Shown: positions 1 to 5,705, counted from the stretch's first letter. The stretch: DNA of 6,464 nt from Nitrospirae bacterium SPGG5 (GCA_001643555.1 LXTH01000129.1:1-6464); one strand, 5' to 3'. Program-made: numbers and translations. Notes: a model not told the origin generated them from the letters alone.

Positions 1-13
1 GCTCTTCCGATCT
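1..13 (+). other. Illumina TruSeq adapter remnant
   Basis: The first 13 bases, GCTCTTCCGATCT, are identical to the 3' end of the Illumina TruSeq adapter. The match sits exactly at the window edge, where an untrimmed adapter would lie. This is technical sequence rather than genome, and it means the contig ends here. Genomic sequence begins at about base 14. The next 56 bases, up to the prpC stop codon, show no gene and no convincing terminator hairpin. Confidence 0.9.
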
Positions 14-69
14 GGTTTGAGGTGAATAGTATTGCCAGTCCCGTTTTTCTCTTCCCGAGCGACGATTTG

Positions 70-1200
70 TTAAGAGCGATACGAGATCGGAAGGAATTCC
101 CGTTTCGGAGGCCCCGTGTATGTTGCACGAGGACGGATGATGCGGTTGTTCATTTGTTGCTCAATAATGTGTGCGCACCATCCTGACATTCGGCTGGCCA
201 CAAAAATCGGGGTATAGGCTGGGATGGGAATCTTCAATAACAAATAGACCACGGCGGTATAAAAGTCGAGATTGGGAGGCATTCCTTTTTCCTCGTGCAT
301 CGTCTGGTCAATGCGTTCGGCCATCTCATACCACTGCCAGTTTCCGAGTTGGCCACTCAGCGCCTTGGCTCGTCGCTTCATGACATCAGAGCGGGGATCA
401 CCATGTTTCAATACACGATGGCCAAATCCCATGATCCGTTGTTTGTTTCTCAGCAATGACAGCACCCAATCCCTGGCTTTTTCCGGCTCGCCAATGCTCG
501 TCAGCATCTGCGCGACGGCTTCGTTGGCCCCGCCATGCAAGGGGCCCTTGAGCGCGGCAATTCCGGACATCACCGCGCCGTACATATCAGCCAGCGTAGA
601 GGCTGTCACACGCGCGGCAAACGTGGAGGCATTCAACTCATGTTCGGCATACAAAATCAGTGAAATGTCCAATTCTTTGGCATGAACGGCATCGCGATCT
701 CCTGTGAGAAAATACAACAGGTTTTCCGCGAACGATTGACTTCTGATTAACTGAAACGGGTGCGTCTTCTTCTCGTTCGGTCGCGAGGCGAGGGCCACCA
801 GAAGAGGCGTCTGAGCCAGCAGTTTGATCGCTTTCTGAATATTCGCCTCATAGGATGATTTGGTCGCCTCCAGGTCGACCATCCCCAGCAAGGATACCCC
901 TGTGCGAAGGATGTCCATAGGGTGAGCGTGAGGCGGTACCATCCGGGACCACTGGAATATGAGGGCGGGAAGGATGGAAGCCTGGACCAATTCGTCTTTC
1001 CACACTTCCAAAGCCTGAGAGGAAGGCAATTCTCCCTTGAGAAGCAAATAGGCCACTTCTTCGAACGTGGCGTGCTCAGACAGTTCTTCGGCTAAATAGC
1101 CTCGATACCGCAACTCGCTTTTTTCTTCATCTATCAAGCAAATAGCGCTCTCGCCCGCCACCATACCTTCAAGGCCAGAGCTAGGACTCGTCGTCAACAT
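70..1200 (-). CDS. prpC: 2-methylcitrate synthase / citrate synthase family protein (PrpC)
   Basis: This citrate synthase-fold enzyme (376 aa, normal for the short bacterial type) is most likely the 2-methylcitrate synthase that joins propionyl-CoA and oxaloacetate in the cytoplasm. The N-terminal SGLEGMVAGESAI block (residues 8-20) and the LRYRGY motif (30-35) are typical of this family. The catalytic triad is complete: His222 in GPLHGGANE, His261 in GFGHRVLKHGDPRS and Asp312 in PPNLDFYTA. The substrate arginine motif ASRMSGWCAHIIEQ (335-348) and the C-terminal RPRATYTGP are also present. The ATG at 1200 is preceded on the minus strand by AGGTG about four bases away. The gene overlaps the prpB stop by 20 bases, so the two are probably translationally coupled. 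Sequence alone cannot fully separate methylcitrate from citrate synthase; the choice rests on the prpB and prpD neighbours. The end of the gene lies close to the contig end but is complete (TAA at 70-72). Confidence 0.9.
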   Translation of the reverse strand: MLTTSPSSGLEGMVAGESAICLIDEEKSELRYRGYLAEELSEHATFEEVAYLLLKGELPSSQALEVWKDELVQASILPALIFQWSRMVPPHAHPMDILRTGVSLLGMVDLEATKSSYEANIQKAIKLLAQTPLLVALASRPNEKKTHPFQLIRSQSFAENLLYFLTGDRDAVHAKELDISLILYAEHELNASTFAARVTASTLADMYGAVMSGIAALKGPLHGGANEAVAQMLTSIGEPEKARDWVLSLLRNKQRIMGFGHRVLKHGDPRSDVMKRRAKALSGQLGNWQWYEMAERIDQTMHEEKGMPPNLDFYTAVVYLLLKIPIPAYTPIFVASRMSGWCAHIIEQQMNNRIIRPRATYTGPPKREFLPISYRS

Positions 1201-2110
1201 GCAACACCTGCCTTTCTTTCTTTATTCCATTCAGTTCGTCATTAGTTTCATAACGAAGCACCCTGTACAACTCACTTCGAGGCTGCATCAGATCGAGAAG
1301 CTCTTTTTGCGTTCCACGGGACTGCAATTCCATGAGCCCCATTTCCATCGATTTTGCCATCATTCGAAACATCGTCATGGGGAACAGCACTATGTGATAA
1401 CCCAACTGTGAAAATTCGTGGACGGAGAGCATAGGGGTCTTTCCCCATTCCGTCATGTTCGCCAGGAGCGGAATCCGGGCCATCCTGAAACTCATGGCAA
1501 ACCGCTCAAACTCTTCCACCGACTCAAGCGCCTCGGGAAAAATGGCATCCGCTCCAACTGCCTGATAGGCCTTAGCCCGCTCAATGGCGCCCTCAATCCC
1601 TTCGATGGCACGCGCATCGGTTCTTGCGATGATCAATAAATCGCGATCGTGTTTCGCGGAAACTGCTGCCGCAATTTTGTCGCACATTTCCTGGCAGTTC
1701 ACGATTTGCTTCCCGGAAAGATGCCCACACCGCTTGGGAAATACTTGGTCTTCAAGCTGAATGCCGGAAACCCCGGCGGCTTCCAATGCCTGAACCGTTC
1801 GACGTACCTGCTCAACGTCCCCAAAGCCGGTATCAGCATCCACAATCACCGGGATTCGCACTGCCTGACAAATCCGCCGAGTTTCTTCAGTGACTTCTTC
1901 CAAGGACAATAACCCAATATCCGGCAACCCTCGGCTCGCGGACAGCCCTGCGCCAGAGACATACACGGCGGGCATCCCGGACTCCTCAATCAGCCGCGCC
2001 GAAAAGGCGTTAAAGGCTCCTGGCACGGCCAACGTGCCCTGTTCAAGTGAGGCCCGAAGCGTTGCTGATCGACTTACTTCAGGGGTCGTTGAAAAATTCA
2101 AAATTTTCAT
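1181..2110 (-). CDS. prpB: Methylisocitrate lyase (PrpB), ICL/PEP mutase superfamily
   Basis: The enzyme cleaves 2-methylisocitrate to pyruvate and succinate, the last step of the methylcitrate cycle. The 309 residues match the usual length of about 295-305. Visible hallmarks are YVSGAGLSASRGLPDIG (50-66) for substrate binding, VDADTGFG (90-97) with the Mg-binding aspartates 91 and 93, the catalytic KRCGH loop at 126-130 with Cys128, ARTDA (162-166), and FPEALE (191-196). Together these place it in the methylisocitrate lyase group rather than in the longer isocitrate lyases. The usual SGGG of enterobacterial PrpB is SGAG here, so a related C-C lyase such as dimethylmalate lyase is a minor alternative. 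It lies between prpD and prpC, with a 20-base overlap into prpC. The start is uncertain: AGGAGG directly touches the ATG at 2110, while an in-frame TTG at 2099-2101 has normal spacing. Confidence 0.93.
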   Translation of the reverse strand: MKILNFSTTPEVSRSATLRASLEQGTLAVPGAFNAFSARLIEESGMPAVYVSGAGLSASRGLPDIGLLSLEEVTEETRRICQAVRIPVIVDADTGFGDVEQVRRTVQALEAAGVSGIQLEDQVFPKRCGHLSGKQIVNCQEMCDKIAAAVSAKHDRDLLIIARTDARAIEGIEGAIERAKAYQAVGADAIFPEALESVEEFERFAMSFRMARIPLLANMTEWGKTPMLSVHEFSQLGYHIVLFPMTMFRMMAKSMEMGLMELQSRGTQKELLDLMQPRSELYRVLRYETNDELNGIKKERQVLHVDDES

Positions 2111-2116
2111 CCTCCT
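2111..2116 (-). promoter_or_regulatory. Shine-Dalgarno AGGAGG abutting the prpB ATG
   Basis: Read on the minus strand, a perfect AGGAGG is followed immediately by ATG (2108-2110) with no spacer. A normal spacer is about 5-9 bases. The fourth codon is TTG (2099-2101), which lies nine bases downstream of the motif. The start of prpB may therefore be this TTG, giving a protein three residues shorter, or the ATG may use the weaker AAGGG about eleven bases upstream. Confidence 0.6.
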
Positions 2117-2155
2117 GATTACCCTTGGACAATTCGGTGAAACATACAGAGGCCT

Positions 2156-2279
2156 GGGGAATGTTCAAAAAGGTGCGTCCAGCAAGGCCGCAGGCACTTT
2201 GGCGCGCGGAGCGTACTCATAGTACGTGAGCACGACAAAGTGCCGAGAACGCAGCTGGCGCCCTTTTTCAACATTCCCC
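2156..2279. repeat. 124-bp imperfect palindrome between prpD and prpB
   Basis: The outer arms are 2156-2173 (GGGGAATGTTCAAAAAGG) and 2262-2279 (CCTTTTTCAACATTCCCC). They are complementary at 17 of 18 positions, with one C-C mismatch. Nested pairs continue inward around the same centre: GCG 2175-2177 with 2259-2261, CCAGC 2179-2183 with GCTGG 2254-2258, GGCACTTTG 2193-2201 with CAAAGTGCC 2236-2244, and an apical CGTACT-CAT-AGTACG at 2212-2226. Arms of this kind fold into one long cruciform or RNA hairpin. It fills most of the 180-base gap in the prp cluster. From memory, palindromes with the same ends and 'ccagcaaggccgcagg' inner arm recur between genes in Nitrospira. It may be a dispersed palindromic repeat (MITE or REP-like), and it could also terminate or attenuate transcription between prpD and prpB. 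Confidence 0.88.
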
Positions 2280-2290
2280 GTCACTGTTAA

Positions 2291-3706
2291 TCACGCCACC
2301 CTCATCTTCGCCACAACTGGAAACGTCCGTATGAGCATGGACACATCAGTGATGTGTTCAAGATCCCAGACCCGCTCAATGAGGCGGTTCGCTTGATAGG
2401 CCCCAATTTTTTGGTCAGCAAATTGATGGAACTTCGTTTCCACTTCATTGTCAGACATTGGCCGTTTGGGATGCCCCAAGGGGTGATCCACCTGGGCCAT
2501 GTAGTCTTTCCCTTGCGTGGTGGTGACTCGAAGTCGATTTGGCATCGCCTCTGGATACCAAGCCGTGAAGTCAGGCTGTTCAACGACCTTTACCTTTTGC
2601 ACCAGCGCATGAAGTGCTGTATCGTTGAGTCGTTTCGACGAAAACGAATGAGGCGTGACCCGGCCATCACTCAACGCCACAGCCACGCAATAGGGAAGAT
2701 TATGATCAGCGGTTTCTCTCGTTTTGGGACGCCACTTTTCCGGATCCCGCCCGATAATCTCGATGGCGACGTCAAAGCTTTCGACGACAATGTTCTTAAT
2801 CTGAGACATGTCACAATGCCCTTCAGCCTCTACGATCATGTGCCGGATTTTCATCGCCGCTTCGACTGCCGATTGCGCGTGATATTCCACGGGGTACGGC
2901 TTAATATAGGTGTCCAAAATTTTAAACGAGGCTCCTCGCTCGCCGCCTAATGTTGGTAGCGACAAGGGGCCGGAAATGACGCGCATAAATCCTTTCTCGC
3001 CTTCGAATACGTCTAACGGGCCTGTCATGCCTCGTCGAGCAGCCAGCGTGGCAAATACCCCGTTCCTGGCTGCATTAGCAAACGCACAGGCTTTCCACAA
3101 CGACACTTCTCCCACGCGGGTTTGCCGAAGTGCCCCGGAGGTGACTCCTGCAATGCTGAGTGCCTGTGCCATAGCTTCTGGCGACAGCTTCAACAACTTG
3201 GCCGAGGCCAACGCGGTGGAAAATGCTCCATAGGTCACATGATCCCAACCAAGCGGCCGGAGCGCGGCGGCATCACACAGCCGACATTGGAGTTCATAGG
3301 CAATGGCCATAGCCACGATGACGGATCGGCCCGAGGCATGACACATTTCTCCCACGGCCAGGCAGGCTGGAATATTGTCGGAGGGATGGGCAGGTTCTTT
3401 CGAAAGGTACGTATCGTTGCAATCCAAATACCGAACCAAAGTCCCATTCGCGAAGGCAGCTAACTCGGGGGTGGTCCGAACCTCAGTTCCCCACACGGAC
3501 ACCCCCTTCGGCAGCGGCACGGCTTCCGCTAAGCTCCTTGCCATTCGACAGGGAGGCGCAGACATCGCTCCATAGGCACAGCCCAAACTATCCACGATCC
3601 GGCGTTTCACTTCATGGACCACCTCCCTTGGGAGCTTGTTGAATGACAGCCGATGGGCATACGCCGCCAAGGTTTTGGTTAGCAACCCGTTAGACGCTTC
3701 GCTCAC
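2291..3706 (-). CDS. prpD: MmgE/PrpD family 2-methylcitrate dehydratase (PrpD)
   Basis: The protein probably dehydrates 2-methylcitrate to 2-methyl-cis-aconitate without an iron-sulfur cluster. At 471 aa it is close to the usual PrpD length of about 480. Family landmarks are RRIVDSLGCAYGA (35-47), LDCND (94-98) followed by HPSDN (107-111), GWDHVTYGAFSTALASAKLL (153-172), IKPYP (268-272), RPKTRETADHNLPY (326-339) and HPLGHPKRP (408-416). The central all-helical domain and the C-terminal lid are both present, with no gap or stop. The start is GTG at 3704-3706, with AGAGG about six bases upstream, which is good spacing. It is the first gene of the prp cluster and diverges from the crotonase gene. 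The neighbouring prpB and prpC support PrpD over the looser annotation MmgE or iminodisuccinate epimerase, which share the fold. Confidence 0.9.
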   Translation of the reverse strand: MSEASNGLLTKTLAAYAHRLSFNKLPREVVHEVKRRIVDSLGCAYGAMSAPPCRMARSLAEAVPLPKGVSVWGTEVRTTPELAAFANGTLVRYLDCNDTYLSKEPAHPSDNIPACLAVGEMCHASGRSVIVAMAIAYELQCRLCDAAALRPLGWDHVTYGAFSTALASAKLLKLSPEAMAQALSIAGVTSGALRQTRVGEVSLWKACAFANAARNGVFATLAARRGMTGPLDVFEGEKGFMRVISGPLSLPTLGGERGASFKILDTYIKPYPVEYHAQSAVEAAMKIRHMIVEAEGHCDMSQIKNIVVESFDVAIEIIGRDPEKWRPKTRETADHNLPYCVAVALSDGRVTPHSFSSKRLNDTALHALVQKVKVVEQPDFTAWYPEAMPNRLRVTTTQGKDYMAQVDHPLGHPKRPMSDNEVETKFHQFADQKIGAYQANRLIERVWDLEHITDVSMLIRTFPVVAKMRVA

Positions 3707-3722
3707 TGAGAACCTCTTTTTG

Positions 3723-3788
3723 CGTGATCCGTAAGGTGTGAGGCGTAAACACCTTCTTTTTTTTACGCTTTACGCATGACGGATCACG
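3723..3788. repeat. Heptamer-repeat palindrome A (prpD / crotonase divergent region)
   Basis: CGTGATCCGT (3723-3732) and ACGGATCACG (3779-3788) are perfect inverted copies. The arms are built of 7-base units in register. The left arm has GTGATCC, GTAAGGT, GTGAGGC and GTAAACA, starting at 3724. The right arm has GCTTTAC, GCATGAC and GGATCAC, starting at 3767. A T-rich spacer lies between them. A small inner hairpin, AAGGTG (3733-3738) with CACCTT (3750-3755) followed by eight T's, looks like an intrinsic terminator on the plus strand, but no plus-strand gene lies upstream to be terminated. Two more elements of the same build occur in this window. Confidence 0.8.
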
Positions 3789-3797
3789 ATTGTTTTT

Positions 3798-3825
3798 TTA
3801 CCCGTTACCCATTACTCTTAACCCA
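3798..3825 (+). repeat. TTACCC-type heptamer run
   Basis: Four consecutive 7-base units, TTACCCG, TTACCCA, TTACTCT and TAACCCA, follow palindrome A after a T-rich spacer. They are degenerate but keep a strict 7-base step. A similar TTACTCC TTACTCT run is found in the second palindrome at about 4781-4794. The rest of the divergent region up to 3902 shows no convincing -35/-10 pair on either strand. Confidence 0.6.
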
Positions 3826-3902
3826 TTGCTCCATGAACCACTCACTCATCCCTCTCACGAACCAGTATCCACGACATCAACTCCGAAGGAATAGGTGCGT
3901 CA

Positions 3903-4682
3903 ATGTCGAACGAGCTTCTTGTGCTTTCCGTTGTCGATCGTGTCGCCACGATCACATTCAATAATCCTCCCGTTAATCTTTTGAGCACACGGGTTTTGGT
4001 TGAATTGGGTCGGCTTGTTGACCGATTGGCAACAGATTCTTCCATCAAAGTCATGGTTATTACCTCATCCGGCCGGTTTTTCTGTCCAGGAGCGGACCTC
4101 AAAGAACTGCAACACATCGACACCGCTCAACAAGCAAAAGATGTGTCGCTTCGTGGTCAAGCCCTGCTGAATCGGATTGAACAACTGGACAAACCCGTTC
4201 TCGCTGCGATCAATGGATCGTGTCTTGGAGGCGGCATAGAATTGGCTCTGGCCTGTCATCTTCGTTTCGCCTCGCCTACGTCCTCGTTTGGTCTTCCCGA
4301 AGTCAATCTCGGTTTGATTCCTGGATGGGGGGGCACCCAACGCCTGCCCAAACTAATTGGGCTGTCAAAAGCCACGGAAATACTTTTGACCGGGTCACTG
4401 ATTTCCGCCGAGGAGGCCCAACGTTGTGGCTTAGTGAATGCAGTGTGGTCTGAGGCCGATCTCTTGCCTCGCACACAGGAATTCGCCGTACGACTCACAC
4501 AAAAAGGGAGCCTGGCCCTTCGAGCCGTATTGCGTGCCCTTCGGGCGGCACAGGACAATCCACTGGCTGAAGGATTAGCCCAGGAAGCCGAGCTCTTTGG
4601 CGAATTGTTTGAAACGAAGGATGCCAAAGAAGGCATCAATGCCTTCTTAGAAAAACGCCAGCCCAATTTCCAGGACAAGTAA
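3903..4682 (+). CDS. Enoyl-CoA hydratase/isomerase (crotonase) family protein
   Basis: This crotonase of 259 aa has the normal length for a single-domain enoyl-CoA hydratase. It adds water to a trans-2-enoyl-CoA in the cytoplasm. The oxyanion-hole segment FCPGADLKEL (60-69) and the INGSCLGGGIELALACH block (103-119) are intact. Both acid/base glutamates are present: Glu113 in GGGIELA and Glu133 in FGLPEVNLG, followed by IPGWGGTQRLP (139-149). These match Glu144 and Glu164 of rat mitochondrial enoyl-CoA hydratase, so hydratase activity is expected rather than only isomerase. The ATG at 3903 has AGGTG five bases upstream. It is the only plus-strand gene here and diverges from prpD. A role in fatty or branched-chain acyl-CoA breakdown yielding propionyl-CoA would fit the neighbourhood, but substrate specificity cannot be read from the sequence. 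No clear terminator follows, only a weak TCTCA/TGAGA pair at 4685-4702. Confidence 0.92.
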   Translation: MSNELLVLSVVDRVATITFNNPPVNLLSTRVLVELGRLVDRLATDSSIKVMVITSSGRFFCPGADLKELQHIDTAQQAKDVSLRGQALLNRIEQLDKPVLAAINGSCLGGGIELALACHLRFASPTSSFGLPEVNLGLIPGWGGTQRLPKLIGLSKATEILLTGSLISAEEAQRCGLVNAVWSEADLLPRTQEFAVRLTQKGSLALRAVLRALRAAQDNPLAEGLAQEAELFGELFETKDAKEGINAFLEKRQPNFQDK

Positions 4683-4743
4683 GATCTCAATTCTTGATGA
4701 GACCCGTTTGTCGTAAGGCTCATGGCTGGAGTACTCCTATCCC

Positions 4744-4833
4744 GTAATGCGTAATGCGTAGAAGAAAAGACCTTCGTTTCTTACTCCTTACTCTTACCGC
4801 ATCACGCTTCACGCCTTACGCTTCACGTCTTAA
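4744..4833. repeat. Heptamer-repeat palindrome B (convergent intergenic)
   Basis: Two forward units GTAATGC (4744-4757) are followed by a spacer containing TTACTCC TTACTCT, then reverse-orientation units in register: GCATCAC, GCTTCAC, GCCTTAC, GCTTCAC and GTCTTAA from 4799 to 4833. Forward units are GTNANGC and reverse units are the complement, so the element can fold back on itself. It lies between the convergent crotonase and phosphoribosyltransferase genes and could serve as a shared terminator. The frame-corrected end of the phosphoribosyltransferase runs into it and takes its stop codon (4816-4818) from a GCCTTAC unit. Confidence 0.78.
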
Positions 4834-4938
4834 CAACGGTATATCACGCCAACTTAACAATTCCTCACCAGAACGGCACAACGGGCACTCTGATTGCTCC
4901 CATTGGGGCATGTCCAAGGCGACGCTAAATAAAACGGG
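4816..4938 (-). other. Displaced 3' end of the phosphoribosyltransferase gene (-1 frame)
   Basis: The -1 reading frame of the minus strand is open from a TGA at 4954-4956 down to a TAA at 4816-4818. It encodes VLFSVALDMPQWEQ followed by SECPLCRSGEELLS. The CPLC cysteine pair, with a preceding W and a following G, resembles the C-terminal tail of many PyrE-like phosphoribosyltransferases. The frame-0 translation of the same bases (ASPWTCPNGSNQSAR...) resembles nothing known. Restoring one base in the AAAACGGG tract at 4931-4938 joins the two frames into a protein of 255 aa. Confidence 0.75.
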
Positions 4939-5582
4939 TATTGAGCTGTAAGCTCATCCATGAAAGGAAACTGACCGCTGTCTCGTCTCGCGAAGACCAT
5001 CATGCCCACGACTGTCCCCCCACGATCGGTGACAATTTGGCCAAGCTTGTTGACGCAGTTGCCACGAGCGGTGACATCATTGAATGCGATGAAGTGCTCA
5101 CCTTTCTGAATGTTTTCAGGTGGCACATCGGTCCCAATTCTTCCAGTTGTGGGATCAAAGGGGGCTGCAACAACACGTAGGGGAACTTGATTTTTCAGTC
5201 TGTTTGCAATTCCTTCCGCCAACAATCTCGCATCAGAATTGGGCACCATGATGCCATGGACTTTCTGATCCTTGTCTAACTTGGACACCCAATTGGCCAT
5301 GTCCTGCACAATGATGTCGATCCGGTTAGGAAAATGAGCAATCGATTCAAACCGAAGATACGTACCTGTATGGTGACCAGAAGCAACTTCGAGATGGGTG
5401 TTGAAAAAGATTGATTGTGTCCGGCGAAACAGCTCGATCAGCTCACTCTCGGTTAAAAAAGAATGAGGTGATACATCAATCAGCTGTCGGAGCTTCGTCT
5501 CGACAGTGGGGTCAGCATACAGTAATCGATGATCGTCGATGACTTGAGCCAGTCTTTTCTCCGGGGAAGCCAGGGTATGCAC
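4854..5582 (-). CDS. Orotate phosphoribosyltransferase-like protein, frameshifted near its 3' end
   Basis: This is a PRTase-fold protein related to orotate phosphoribosyltransferase (PyrE); its substrate is unknown. From the GTG at 5582, residues 64-78 (LEVASGHHTGTYLRF) match the PyrE SGxxSxxY region. IMVPNSDARLLAEG (111-124) is the second strand and loop, and FIAFNDVTARGNCV (164-177) is the PRPP loop. The first acidic residue of the usual DD or ED pair is Asn168, an oddity. The reading frame is lost after about residue 216, leaving an aberrant tail in a 242-aa product; the expected CPLC tail lies in the -1 frame (4816-4938). A longer reading from an ATG at 5663 would add 27 residues, but these merely translate the heptamer repeat, so GTG with AAAGGA is preferred. 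It follows the FAH-family gene on the same strand, 129 bases away. Whether the frameshift is real or a sequence error cannot be decided here. Confidence 0.78.
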   Translation of the reverse strand: MHTLASPEKRLAQVIDDHRLLYADPTVETKLRQLIDVSPHSFLTESELIELFRRTQSIFFNTHLEVASGHHTGTYLRFESIAHFPNRIDIIVQDMANWVSKLDKDQKVHGIMVPNSDARLLAEGIANRLKNQVPLRVVAAPFDPTTGRIGTDVPPENIQKGEHFIAFNDVTARGNCVNKLGQIVTDRGGTVVGMMVFARRDSGQFPFMDELTAQYPFYLASPWTCPNGSNQSARCAVLVRNC

Positions 5583-5586
5583 GGTT

Positions 5587-5592
5587 TCCTTT
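5587..5592 (-). promoter_or_regulatory. Ribosome binding site AAAGGA deciding the PRTase start
   Basis: On the minus strand AAAGGA lies four bases before the GTG at 5580-5582. It sits just after the heptamer repeat ends and supports this GTG over the upstream in-frame ATG at 5663, whose first 27 codons are repeat sequence. Confidence 0.6.
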
Positions 5593-5597
5593 CGGAC

Positions 5598-5705
5598 GTG
5601 AAGCGAAAAGATCGTGAAGCGTAATATGTGAAGCGTGATGCGAAAAAATAAAGAATTTTTCACGCATTATGGATCACGCCTTACGCCTCATGCTTCACAC
5701 ATCAC
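5598..5705. repeat. Heptamer-repeat palindrome C (FAH / PRTase intergenic)
   Basis: Forward units GTGAAGC occur at 5598, 5614 and 5628, with GTAATAT (5621) and GTGATGC (5635) in register. After an A/T-rich spacer with AAAAA (from 5643) and TTTTT (5656-5660) arms, reverse units run without a break: GCATTAT 5664, GGATCAC 5671, GCCTTAC 5678, GCCTCAT 5685, GCTTCAC 5692 and ACATCAC 5699. It is the longest and most regular of the three elements and fills the gap between two same-strand genes. It ends only seven bases from the stop codon of the FAH-family gene and could form its transcription terminator. Confidence 0.85.

Noticed and set aside
84..93. AGATCGGAAG inside the prpC C-terminal codons, identical to the first ten bases of the reverse adapter
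   Set aside because: The match breaks after ten bases (adapter continues AGC, here GAA), and the bases encode a plausible family ending (EFLPISYRS) before a stop. Probably chance, though it may be why adapter-like ends occur nearby.
272..685. 137-codon open frame antisense to prpC, and similar antisense frames over prpD and the crotonase gene
   Set aside because: Shadow frames of strongly conserved genes with no family resemblance of their own.
1890..2222. Open frame of 110 codons on the plus strand opposite prpB and entering the palindrome
   Set aside because: It is antisense to conserved prpB codons, has no ribosome binding site or recognisable motif, and ends in repeat sequence.
3733..3764. 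Intrinsic terminator AAGGTG-loop-CACCTT-C-TTTTTTTT on the plus strand
   Set aside because: No plus-strand gene lies upstream, the stem is only six pairs, and it is fully contained in heptamer palindrome A.
3723..3825. CRISPR array or clustered phase-variable repeat
   Set aside because: Units are only seven bases, degenerate, without spacers, and no cas genes are present; they are outside coding frames.
4728..4737. Perfect 10-base palindrome GGAGTACTCC downstream of the crotonase gene
   Set aside because: It has no loop for a hairpin, no T-run, and a single copy; a 10-base palindrome is not surprising by chance.
4918..4945. Programmed -1 ribosomal frameshift as explanation of the PRTase frame change
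   Set aside because: No X XXY YYZ slippery site in the overlap, and simple loss of one base in a homopolymer explains it.
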